Positions 1-5,420 of a DNA stretch of 7,333 bases are shown piece after piece (position 1 is the first letter of the stretch; each line of letters starts with the position of its first letter). Below the pieces are notes generated by a model that saw only the letters and a program-made list of their open reading frames with translations, ran no database searches and was not told where the DNA came from. Source of the stretch: Clostridiales bacterium (lineage in GTDB: Bacteria; Bacillota; Clostridia; Oscillospirales; Oscillospiraceae); the NCBI GenBank assembly GCA_019418525.1, contig DYBS01000107.1, positions 1-7,333 on the forward strand, written 5' to 3'. A program made the position numbers and the translations under genes.

Positions 1-390
1 GAGGGACTCCGGGCAGTGGTAGGGCCGGGACAGGGCCAGGGGGAACATGTGAGTGGCGATGATGTCCTCCTCCTTCCGGCTGAGGGGGAACCGGGCCCGG
101 GCGTTTTCCAGCGCCACCAGGGGGTGGTCAAAGGCGTGGCTCACGTCGGGGTGGGTGTCCTTGTCCTGCCAGTTGTAGAGGTAGAAGTCGTGGAGGAGCC
201 CGCCCCGGGCGGCGGCCCGGGCATTCAGCCCCAGGCGGCGGCACAGCCGGTAGCTCAGCCAGGACACCAGCAGGGAGTGGCGCAGGCAGCTCACCTCCGG
301 GGCGTGCTGGGGCAGGGCGTCCATGGCCCGCACCTCCGGATGGCGCAGCAAATCCCCCACCTGCTCCAAATAATCGTCCTGTTCCCACAT
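1..390 (-). CDS. HD-domain hydrolase (partial; C-terminus beyond the left edge)
   Basis: The open frame reads from an ATG at 390 leftward without a stop to base 1, giving the first 130 residues. The HD-superfamily metal-binding pattern is visible: His38 (LRHSLL), the His67-Asp68 doublet (GGLLHDFYLY), His89 (AFDHP) and His114 (IATHMFP). These proteins are metal-dependent phosphohydrolases, usually acting on nucleotides or phosphoesters; the substrate cannot be told here. The fragment covers most of the catalytic core, and relatives of this small stand-alone type are somewhat longer, so only the C-terminal part should be missing. The start is set by AAAGGAG at 399-405, eight bases upstream of the ATG. 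No signal peptide or membrane segment is seen, so it is probably cytoplasmic. It lies downstream of the icd/DIP1984 unit on the same strand, but a strong terminator and a possible promoter separate them, so it is probably transcribed on its own. Confidence 0.85.
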   Translation of the reverse strand, partial: MWEQDDYLEQVGDLLRHPEVRAMDALPQHAPEVSCLRHSLLVSWLSYRLCRRLGLNARAAARGGLLHDFYLYNWQDKDTHPDVSHAFDHPLVALENARARFPLSRKEEDIIATHMFPLALSRPYHCPESL

Positions 391-421
391 ATGGCTCGCT
401 CCTTTCGATTCGTTCGTAGAG

Positions 422-427
422 AGTATA
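422..427 (-). promoter_or_regulatory. Possible -10 box for the HD-domain gene
   Basis: On the minus strand TATACT matches the sigma-A -10 consensus at five of six positions and lies about 30 bases upstream of the start codon, just downstream of the terminator ending the preceding unit. No good -35 hexamer is seen at 16-18 bases spacing and there is no extended -10 TG, so this is a position-based inference. Confidence 0.35.
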
Positions 428-486
428 AACCATGGACCGTAAAAATACAGGAGGGAAAAGGGCAAAATTCCGGTAAGGTTTTCTTA

Positions 487-525
487 AGAAAGACGAAAGG
501 GGGGCGGCCCATCGGGCCGCCCCCC
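487..525 (-). terminator. Rho-independent terminator of the icd / DIP1984 unit
   Basis: A perfect 12-bp GC-only stem (arms 499-510 and 514-525, 3-base loop) is followed on the minus strand by TTTCGTCTTTCTT. No T-tract follows on the plus strand, so it works for leftward transcription. It lies about 220 bases past the DIP1984 stop codon, the nearest gene end on that strand. A 12-bp palindrome, TTTCTTAAGAAA (480-491), sits inside the T-rich tail. Confidence 0.8.
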
Positions 526-744
526 TGGCTGTGCTGATGAATAAAAGATCCCCGTTCCCGCCCTCGCCCCGGGTCTGGGCCGGCGTGTGGTAGTAAGTGG
601 TGATGTTCCGAAGAACGAAGTGGTCAACGGTGAGGAACTCGGGCTTACGAAGTGACCTGCGGACTCGAACCGCCGGGCTGCCCGCCGCCCCCCAGCAAAA
701 GGTTCACGCCCGCTCCCGCGCGCCGGGGCTACCGTCACAGCCGG
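526..744. other. Untranslated interval with tRNA-arm-like and protein-tail-like fragments; no gene called
   Basis: This stretch between the DIP1984 stop and its terminator holds no frame with a ribosome binding site and family-like sequence. Two fragments stand out. On the minus strand around 661-680 there is a tRNA T-arm-like GCGG TTCGAGT CCGC, and flanking GTGAC/GTCAC could pair about 87 bases apart, but no D-arm or anticodon arm can be built. On the plus strand, 587-655 reads a short polar peptide ending NGEELGLTK and a TGA, with no start or upstream frame. It may be a long 3' untranslated region or decayed mobile or att-site debris; neither is shown. Confidence 0.4.
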
Positions 745-1203
745 TTAATCCAACAGATCGCAGGTCCAGTTTAAACCCTGGATGCGGGTGTCCAGCTCCC
801 GGAACTCCTTGGAGAGCCGGTCCATCTCCCGCTGGAGGGCGCCCAGGTCCAAGGTGAGGACCATGCGCACCTCGCTGTGGGTCAGGCGGTAATCCCGCTG
901 GTTGGCGGTCTGGATGAGGCGGGCGAGCATCTGCCGCCGGGCGCGGAGCATGTCCCGCCGGGCCAGGGCGTCGGAGAGGGTCTCTCCGCCCTCCAGCGCC
1001 AGGGCGTGGTTGGTGCGGTTGATGCGCTGCACCAGGGCGCACAGCTCCCCGGAGAGCGCCTCCGCCCGCTGGAGCAGCTCCCTGGGGTCCTCGGTGGGGG
1101 TGTCCCCCTCCTGGATCTTCAGGTTGGAGGAGATGCGCTCCTCCAGGCCCTCCAGCTGGGTCTGGTACTCGCTGCGCAGCAGCAGAGCTTCGGCCAGTTT
1201 CAT
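745..1203 (-). CDS. DIP1984-family protein (often labelled septicolysin-like)
   Basis: A full-length 152-residue protein recognised as the DIP1984 family by its MKLAEALLLR start, the KIQEGDTPTEDP segment (about 29-40), the central INRTN (about 60-64) and the C-terminal RELDTRIQGLNWTCDLL (about 134-151). The family is small, soluble and mostly helical; heptad-like leucine and charged patterns suggest a coiled-coil or helical bundle throughout. No enzymatic motif, signal peptide or membrane segment is seen, and the biochemical role is not established. The name septicolysin comes from database transfer and should not be read as toxin activity. It starts 16 bases after the icd stop, with a strong AAAGGAGG followed by TTTT before the ATG, so it should be co-transcribed with icd; whether that means a shared function is unknown. 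Confidence 0.88.
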   Translation of the reverse strand: MKLAEALLLRSEYQTQLEGLEERISSNLKIQEGDTPTEDPRELLQRAEALSGELCALVQRINRTNHALALEGGETLSDALARRDMLRARRQMLARLIQTANQRDYRLTHSEVRMVLTLDLGALQREMDRLSKEFRELDTRIQGLNWTCDLLD

Positions 1204-1219
1204 AAAACCTCCTTTGGGC

Positions 1220-2431
1220 TTACAGGCGGCGGTCCAGCTCCTCCCGGATGGCCTCCAGGAAGGCCTTGCTGTCCACGGCCTTGGCGGGGGTCTCGCCCTC
1301 CCACAGGCCGGCCAGGTCCCGGGTCATGGTGCCGCCCTCGATGGTGGCGATGCTGGCCGCCTCCAGGGCGTCGGCAAAGCGGACCAGGTCCTGGATGCCG
1401 TCCAGCTCGCCCCGCTTGCGCAGAGCCCCGGACCAGGCGAAGATGGTGGCCATGGGGTTGGTGGAGGTGCTCTCGCCCTTCAGGTACTTGTAGTAGTGGC
1501 GGGTGACGGTGCCGTGGGCGGCCTCGTACTCGTAATTGCCCTCGGGGGACACCAGCACGGAGGTCATCATGGCCAGGGAGCCGAAGGCGGTGGAGACCAT
1601 GTCGCTCATCACGTCGCCGTCGTAGTTCTTGCAGGCCCAGATATAGCCGCCCTCGCTGCGGATGACACGGGCCACCGCGTCGTCGATGAGGGTGTAGAAG
1701 TACTCGATGCCCAGCTCATCGAACTGGCTCTTGTACTCGGTGTCGAAGATCTCCTGGAAAATGTCCTTGAAGGTATGGTCGTACTTCTTGGAGATGGTGT
1801 CCTTGGTGGCGAACCACAGGTCCTGCTTGGTGTCGATGGCGTACTGGAAGCAGGAGCGGGCAAAGGAGCGGATGGAGGTGTCCTTGTTGTACTGGCCCTG
1901 GAGGACGCCCGCGCACTCAAAGTCGTAGATGGTCTGGCACAGCTCGGTGCCGTCCTCGCCGTGGAACACCAGCTCAGCGCGGCCGGGGCCGGGGACCCGG
2001 TACTCGGTGGACTTGTACACGTCGCCATAGGCGTGACGGGCGATGGTAATGGGCTTCTTCCAGTTCTTCACCACCGGGGAGATGCCCTTCACCATAATGG
2101 GGGCGCGGAACACGGTGCCGTCCAGAATGGCGCGGATGGTGCCGTTGGGGGACTTCCACATCTGGTGGAGTTTATATTCCTCCATACGCTGGGCGTTGGG
2201 GGTGATGGTGGCGCACTTCACCGCCACGCCGTACTTCTTGGTGGCCTCGGCGGCGTCCACGGTGACCTGGTCGCCGGTCTTGTCGCGCTCGGGAAGGCCC
2301 AGGTCGTAGTATTCGGTTTTCAGGTCGATATAGGGGGTGAGGAGGATGTCCTTGATATCCTGCCACAGGATACGGGTCATCTCGTCGCCGTCCATTTCCA
2401 CCAGGGGGGTCTTCATCTGAATCTTATCCAT
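1220..2431 (-). CDS. icd: NADP-dependent isocitrate dehydrogenase, eukaryote-like homodimeric class
   Basis: This enzyme oxidatively decarboxylates isocitrate to 2-oxoglutarate with reduction of NADP+, in the cytoplasm; in a fermentative anaerobe this would mainly feed glutamate synthesis. The 403 residues are full length and align almost without gaps to human IDH1-type enzymes rather than the E. coli type. Thr77, Ser94 (WKSPNGT), Arg100, Arg109, Arg132 and Tyr139 occupy the same numbers as in human IDH1. Lys210, Asp250, Asp273 and Asp277 match the human Lys212, Asp252, Asp275 and Asp279 metal/substrate residues. Arg311-His312 in AAHGTVTRH match the NADP 2'-phosphate contacts, supporting NADP over NAD. 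The ATG at 2431 is preceded by GGAGG at 2444-2448, a rather long 12-base spacing. It is the first gene of a unit with the DIP1984 gene and is divergent from the GntR/ABC operon. Confidence 0.97.
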   Translation of the reverse strand: MDKIQMKTPLVEMDGDEMTRILWQDIKDILLTPYIDLKTEYYDLGLPERDKTGDQVTVDAAEATKKYGVAVKCATITPNAQRMEEYKLHQMWKSPNGTIRAILDGTVFRAPIMVKGISPVVKNWKKPITIARHAYGDVYKSTEYRVPGPGRAELVFHGEDGTELCQTIYDFECAGVLQGQYNKDTSIRSFARSCFQYAIDTKQDLWFATKDTISKKYDHTFKDIFQEIFDTEYKSQFDELGIEYFYTLIDDAVARVIRSEGGYIWACKNYDGDVMSDMVSTAFGSLAMMTSVLVSPEGNYEYEAAHGTVTRHYYKYLKGESTSTNPMATIFAWSGALRKRGELDGIQDLVRFADALEAASIATIEGGTMTRDLAGLWEGETPAKAVDSKAFLEAIREELDRRL

Positions 2432-2451
2432 AGTTGAGTTGCACCTCCGTC

Positions 2452-2472
2452 CTTGCCAGAGGCAAGTTTTTT
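2452..2472. promoter_or_regulatory. Hairpin in the icd leader, terminator-like on the plus strand
   Basis: CTTGCC and GGCAAG form a 6-bp stem around an AGA loop, followed on the plus strand by TTTTTT, a compact intrinsic-terminator shape. In the icd mRNA (minus strand) the same stem ends three bases before the GGAGG ribosome binding site and is preceded by an A-run. It could stop transcription running antisense out of icd, or influence icd translation or mRNA stability. No plus-strand gene ends here. Confidence 0.45.
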
Positions 2473-2488
2473 CAAGTTGGCGATTTCT

Positions 2489-2517
2489 AGTATAACGATT
2501 TTTCCCAGGAAAAGCAA
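2489..2517 (-). promoter_or_regulatory. Sigma-A-type promoter of icd
   Basis: On the minus strand TTGCTT (2512-2517) and TATACT (2489-2494) are exactly 17 bases apart. The -10 matches consensus at five of six positions; the -35 keeps only TTG. Transcription would begin near 2482, giving a leader of about 50 bases that includes the hairpin at 2452-2466. Confidence 0.65.
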
Positions 2518-2533
2518 TCCTGAGCTGTCCCTC

Positions 2534-2562
2534 TTGACAAACTGGGTGTTAGGTGCTATGGT
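2534..2562 (+). promoter_or_regulatory. Sigma-A-type promoter of the GntR / ABC transporter operon
   Basis: A perfect TTGACA (2534-2539) is followed after 17 bases by TATGGT (2557-2562, four of six matches). Start codon of the first gene lies about 40 bases downstream. The -10 box runs into a palindrome that is a likely repressor site, so a strong promoter held down by its own regulator is the natural reading. Confidence 0.8.
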
Positions 2563-2584
2563 TAATTACACAAGTAATGAACCA
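2559..2584 (+). promoter_or_regulatory. Palindromic operator, likely for the YtrA-type GntR regulator
   Basis: Two 11-base arms (TGGTTAATTAC at 2559-2569 and GTAATGAACCA at 2574-2584) are inverted copies with one mismatch, separated by ACAA. The site overlaps the last four bases of the -10 box and the expected transcription start, where repressor binding would block RNA polymerase. The immediately downstream gene encodes a GntR-family protein, and YtrA-type members normally repress their own operon. The symmetry is seen directly; the binding protein is inferred. Confidence 0.7.
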
Positions 2585-2604
2585 ATGAACAAGGGGGCGG
2601 AGCC

Positions 2605-2985
2605 ATGCGGGGGACCTTGAATGAGCAGTCCCTGATCTATCAGCAGATCGCCGCCATGCTGGAGGACGACATCCTCCGGGGCGTCTACCGGGAGGAGGAG
2701 CAGGTGCCCTCCACCAACGAGCTCTCCCGGGCGTACAACATCAACCCGGCCACGGCGGGAAAGGGCCTCAATCTCCTGGTGGGGGAGGGCATCCTCTACA
2801 AGCGCCGGGGTCTGGGCATGTTCGTGGCGCCGGGAGCGGCGGAGAAAGTGAAGGAGAAGCGGCGCGCGGCCTTTGCCGCGCGGTATGTGGCCCCCATGGT
2901 CCGGGAGGGTACCTCCCTGGGCCTGAGCGGGGCGGAGCTGTTGGAGCTGGTACAAAAAGCTCTGGAGGAAGGAGAACAGCCATGA
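2605..2985 (+). CDS. YtrA-type GntR-family transcriptional regulator
   Basis: A 126-residue DNA-binding protein, the usual short length of the YtrA subfamily. The GntR winged helix-turn-helix spans about residues 8-75: IYQQIAAMLEDDILRGVY, then the recognition region with VPSTNELSRAYNINPATAGKGL, and the wing ending KRRGLGMFV. Only about 50 residues follow, predicted helical, enough for dimerisation but not for a FadR/HutC-type ligand domain. Such regulators repress the ABC transporter operon they head and are released by envelope stress or antimicrobial compounds. The ATG at 2605 has a G-rich upstream stretch (AAGGGGG about seven bases away; GGAG only two bases away), a mediocre start signal, but the residues after it match the family start. 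The stop codon overlaps the next start (ATGA), implying translational coupling. Confidence 0.9.
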   Translation: MRGTLNEQSLIYQQIAAMLEDDILRGVYREEEQVPSTNELSRAYNINPATAGKGLNLLVGEGILYKRRGLGMFVAPGAAEKVKEKRRAAFAARYVAPMVREGTSLGLSGAELLELVQKALEEGEQP

Positions 2986-3872
2986 ATGAGTGCACCCTGA
3001 GAGCCGCCGGGCTCAACAAATCCTATGGCGACAACCACGTGCTGCGGGACCTGGACGTGGTCCTGGAGCCGGGGAAAATTTACGGCCTCATCGGCCGCAA
3101 CGGCGCGGGCAAGACCACCCTGCTGGGCTGTCTCACCGGACAGAACACCTTCCAGTCCGGCGAGGTGACCTGCGGCGGGGAGAAGGTGTGGGAGAACCGC
3201 CGGGCGTTGGCACGCATCTGCTTCTCCCGGGAACTGCCCGAGACCGTCATGGGCAGCCGCAACAGCCAGAAGATCGGCCACTATCTCAACGCGGCCATGG
3301 TCTTTTTCCCCAACTGGGACCAGAAGTACGCCGAGACACTTCTGAAGGAGTTCAACCTGGACCCCAAGAAGAAGATCTACGCCCTCTCCCGGGGCCAGCG
3401 GTCCATGGTGACCATCCTCATCGCCCTGGCCAGCAAGGCCCCCGTCACCATTCTGGATGAGCCGGTGTCCGGCCTGGATGTGGTGATGCGGGAGCGCTTT
3501 TACCAGCTCCTGCTGGAGGAGTTTAACCGCAGCGAGCGGACCTTTGTGGTGTCCACCCATATCATCGAGGAGGCCGCCGCCGTCTTTGAGGAGGTCCTCT
3601 TTCTGGATCGGGGGCAGATCATCGAGCACGCCCCGGTGGACGAGCTGGTGGACCAGTTCCGCTATGTCTCCGGCCTTACCGAAGAGGTGGACCGGGCCTG
3701 TACCGGTCTCAACGTCCTCAGCACCCAGGACATGGGCCGCCGCCGGACCGCGGCGGTGCGGGGCGGGGAGGAGGCCCTGGCAGAGCTCTCTTCCTACGAC
3801 GTGGACGTGGCTCCGCTGAACCTCCAGAACGTGTTCGTGGCCCTCTGCGGCCAGGAACACCCCCAGGCGTGA
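2982..3872 (+). CDS. ABC transporter ATP-binding protein (YtrB-like)
   Basis: This 296-residue cytoplasmic ATPase would power the two membrane proteins encoded next. The nucleotide-binding domain covers about residues 4-225: Walker A GRNGAGKTT (38-46), signature LSRGQ (135-139), Walker B VTILDEP (155-161) with catalytic Glu160, D-loop SGLD (163-166) and H-loop His193 (STH). The usual Q-loop glutamine is not evident; the expected place reads ICFSREL (79-85), with Glu84 as possible substitute. The signature has Arg in place of the first Gly of LSGGQ, as is common in this branch. About 70 extra residues at the C-terminus form a small non-catalytic domain. Only one ATPase gene is present, so it probably works as a homodimer. 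The start overlaps the regulator's stop by four bases. The substrate is unknown; family context suggests export or defence against an envelope-active compound. Confidence 0.93.
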   Translation: MNECTLRAAGLNKSYGDNHVLRDLDVVLEPGKIYGLIGRNGAGKTTLLGCLTGQNTFQSGEVTCGGEKVWENRRALARICFSRELPETVMGSRNSQKIGHYLNAAMVFFPNWDQKYAETLLKEFNLDPKKKIYALSRGQRSMVTILIALASKAPVTILDEPVSGLDVVMRERFYQLLLEEFNRSERTFVVSTHIIEEAAAVFEEVLFLDRGQIIEHAPVDELVDQFRYVSGLTEEVDRACTGLNVLSTQDMGRRRTAAVRGGEEALAELSSYDVDVAPLNLQNVFVALCGQEHPQA

Positions 3873-3885
3873 GGGGGGAGCGTCC

Positions 3886-4521
3886 ATGAAAAATGCCCTG
3901 CGCTTTCTCATCCGGAGCCACTGGCCGGTGGTGGTGTCCTTTTTGATCTACGGCGGAGTGATGATGGCCTATGCCGCCACCGGCGGCACCCGGAGTGATG
4001 GAATTCTGACCACCTATTACTACCTTTTCCCCCTGGTCCCTGCCCTATTCCTGTCCATCTTCCAGTTCGGCAGCGGCACTGCCTATCTGAGCATGGCCCT
4101 CTCCATGGGCTGCACCCGGCGGGCCTATTTCGGGGCCAATCAGGTGCTGATGGTGCTGAGCGTGCTGGTAAACTGGACCCTCACCGCTCTCTTTCTCTTC
4201 CTGCCTCAGTGGCTGGGGTGGCAGGGGGTGGAGCCCTTCATGCCGGCAGCTGCCCTGCCCCTCCTGCCGCTGGTGACGCTGGCGGTGGGGGAGTGCTCCT
4301 CCGCGGCGGGCCTGCTGCGGCGGGAGCACGCGGTTTTGGGCGTAGCCTGCTACGGCGTGGCTTTTGCGGCCCTGATGTGTCTGGCCGTCCTGGTCCAAGT
4401 CGTCAAGCAGGTCTGGCTGTGGGGCGACCTGCCCGCCATCCTGCTGAGTGTTTCTGTGATTCTGGGGGTGCTGTGCCTCGTCGTGGAGGTGCAGCAGACC
4501 CGCCAGGCCGTTGTGAGGTGA
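3886..4521 (+). CDS. ABC-2-like permease subunit, six predicted helices
   Basis: A 211-residue integral membrane protein beginning 13 bases after the ATPase stop, with GAGGGGGGAG as ribosome binding site. Hydrophobic segments lie near residues 13-31, 41-62, 83-107, 121-140, 148-173 and 181-203. The loop LSMGCTRRAYFGANQ (70-84) resembles the cytoplasmic coupling motif (small residues, then Gly/Thr-Arg-Arg) of YtrC/D- and ABC-2-type permeases that touch the ATPase. No signal peptide is separate from the first helix and no solute-binding domain is present. It is likely one half of a heteromeric channel with the next gene product. Sequence alone does not give the substrate. Confidence 0.8.
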   Translation: MKNALRFLIRSHWPVVVSFLIYGGVMMAYAATGGTRSDGILTTYYYLFPLVPALFLSIFQFGSGTAYLSMALSMGCTRRAYFGANQVLMVLSVLVNWTLTALFLFLPQWLGWQGVEPFMPAAALPLLPLVTLAVGECSSAAGLLRREHAVLGVACYGVAFAALMCLAVLVQVVKQVWLWGDLPAILLSVSVILGVLCLVVEVQQTRQAVVR

Positions 4522-4525
4522 TGCT

Positions 4526-5173
4526 ATGACCAGTATCCTGCGCTGTGACCGGTTCGATTTCCGGCTCTATTTCCTCATCCCCCTGGGCATTTTTCTCCTG
4601 TGCGGGCTCATCAACACCGCCGTGGGGCTGCTGGGGGTGGAGAGCACCTTTGTGTTTCTCCCCATCTTCCTGCTGCTGGCCTGCATCCTGCTGGGGCTGG
4701 GCGGCGGATTGTCCGCCGTGCTCTTCACCTTCCCCCTGGCCGTGTCCTTCAGCACGCCCCGCCGCCGGGCGCTGGGGGCGGTGGTGTTTTATCTGGTTGC
4801 GGCCTGGGTGGTACTGGCGGGGTTCTCCGCCGGGCTGACCCTCCTGGACCGCTGGTATGTCTACACGGCCATGCCGGTACTTTTCCCCGGTCTGGAGGTC
4901 CTGGGGGACCCCCTCTATGAGCTGGGGGTGTCCTACCTCATCGCGGCGGCGGCGCTGGGCATCGTGGGGGGCTTTTTGGGCGGCGCGGTAATCCTCCGCT
5001 TCGGCCGCAAGGGCGGCTGGACCCTGTGGGGGATCTATATGGTGGCCATTCTCTTCCGGGAGCAGATCGCCTGGGAGGCCATAGTGGGGGCCTGGCCCTA
5101 CTGGCTCTTTGTGCTGGCCCTCCTGCTGGGGCTGGCGGTGTGGAGCCTGCTGCACTGGGATGTAAAGGCCTGA
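4526..5173 (+). CDS. Second ABC-2-like permease subunit, six predicted helices
   Basis: A 215-residue membrane protein, the last gene of the operon, starting four bases after the preceding stop with GAGGTGAT as a well-placed ribosome binding site that overlaps the upstream gene's end. Hydrophobic segments lie near residues 14-35, 43-66, 82-106, 133-157, 164-180 and 190-209. The loop VSFSTPRRRALGA (73-85), between the second and third helices, sits where the preceding protein has its LSMGCTRRAYF motif. The two are therefore distant paralogues that likely form a heterodimer over an ATPase homodimer. It has no recognised catalytic motif. Seventeen bases after its stop codon the structured repeat at 5190 begins, whose second hairpin can serve as the operon terminator. 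Confidence 0.8.
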   Translation: MTSILRCDRFDFRLYFLIPLGIFLLCGLINTAVGLLGVESTFVFLPIFLLLACILLGLGGGLSAVLFTFPLAVSFSTPRRRALGAVVFYLVAAWVVLAGFSAGLTLLDRWYVYTAMPVLFPGLEVLGDPLYELGVSYLIAAAALGIVGGFLGGAVILRFGRKGGWTLWGIYMVAILFREQIAWEAIVGAWPYWLFVLALLLGLAVWSLLHWDVKA

Positions 5174-5189
5174 ACCGGGCCCCAGCTTG

Positions 5190-5332
5190 TGTTGTACTGC
5201 CGGCAAAACCAGGTGGCCGAAGGCCGCCCACTTGGAGGGGAGTGGAGAGGGGAACGAGAAGTTCCCCTCTCCGCTTTTTCTTTCCCCGGTTTCTTTTTCG
5301 CAAAAAGAAATCGGGTCCCCGCCGGATAGGCG
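5190..5332 (+). repeat. 143-bp structured inverted repeat, copy A
   Basis: This copy matches the reverse complement of 7187-7329 at 135 of 143 positions, counted by eye, with no gaps; the first 126 bases differ at only four. It contains four consecutive hairpins: 5209-5235 (GGCC-GAA-GGCC core), 5242-5274 (14-bp stem), 5285-5315 (14-bp stem with one G-T pair) and 5319-5333 (CCGCC/GGCGG). The unit begins 17 bases after the transporter operon and ends before the sigma-factor promoter. It encodes no recognisable protein. It resembles a small non-coding dispersed repeat, MITE-like or REP-like, but other copies in the genome cannot be seen here and target-site duplications are not evident. Confidence 0.9.
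5242..5283 (+). terminator. Terminator-like hairpin of the ABC transporter operon, within repeat copy A
   Basis: GGAGAGGGGAAC and its exact complement (5244-5255 and 5261-5272) pair around a GAGAA loop, extended by two more pairs to 14. TTTTTCTTT follows from 5275, giving a standard intrinsic terminator shape in the transporter operon's direction, about 70 bases past its last stop codon. Confidence 0.7.
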
Positions 5333-5352
5333 GCCTGCGCGGCGAACGCGCC

Positions 5353-5366
5353 GAGAAAATTTTCTC
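5353..5366 (+). promoter_or_regulatory. Perfect 14-bp palindrome upstream of the sigma-factor promoter
   Basis: GAGAAAATTTTCTC reads the same on both strands and ends eight bases upstream of the GGAACC element. It is the only A/T-rich patch in this GC-rich leader, so it may be a regulator site or an UP-type element. No bound protein can be named. Confidence 0.4.
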
Positions 5367-5374
5367 CATGCTTG

Positions 5375-5400
5375 GGAACCAATCGCCTGTCCCACCCGTG
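5375..5400 (+). promoter_or_regulatory. ECF-type promoter, probably recognised by the adjacent sigma factor
   Basis: GGAACC (5375-5380) and CGTG (5397-5400) are separated by exactly 16 bases, matching the general ECF pattern of an AAC-containing -35 and a CGT-containing -10. It sits directly upstream of the ECF gene, and no good sigma-A promoter is seen between 5333 and 5420. Self-activation is typical for the class and is inferred here. Confidence 0.65.
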
Positions 5401-5420
5401 TTAAGGGCAGAAAGGAGGGA

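Noticed and set aside
660..755. A complete tRNA gene on the minus strand (Ser/Leu/Sec-like length)
   Set aside because: Only the T-arm and part of an acceptor stem can be formed; there is no D-arm, no 7-base anticodon loop with a 5-bp stem, and the T-stem has a mismatch.
902..2437. A 511-codon plus-strand open frame spanning icd and the DIP1984 gene
   Set aside because: It lies opposite a certain enzyme gene; the translation is low-complexity Gly/Val/Leu/Ala-rich as expected from antisense of GC-rich third positions, and matches no family.
2796..3911. A 371-codon minus-strand open frame over the GntR and ABC ATPase genes
   Set aside because: It is antisense to two well-identified genes, is rich in His/Gly/Leu without domains, and has no ribosome binding site.
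4403..5395. A 330-codon minus-strand open frame over the second permease and repeat copy A
   Set aside because: It is rich in Gln, Pro, Gly and Arg, lies antisense to a good membrane-protein gene, and runs through the hairpin repeat.
5187..5420. N-terminal extension of the ECF sigma frame to an ATG at 5187
   Set aside because: The added 78 residues come from the hairpin repeat and leader, would span the promoter, have no sigma-factor similarity, and make the protein far longer than the family.
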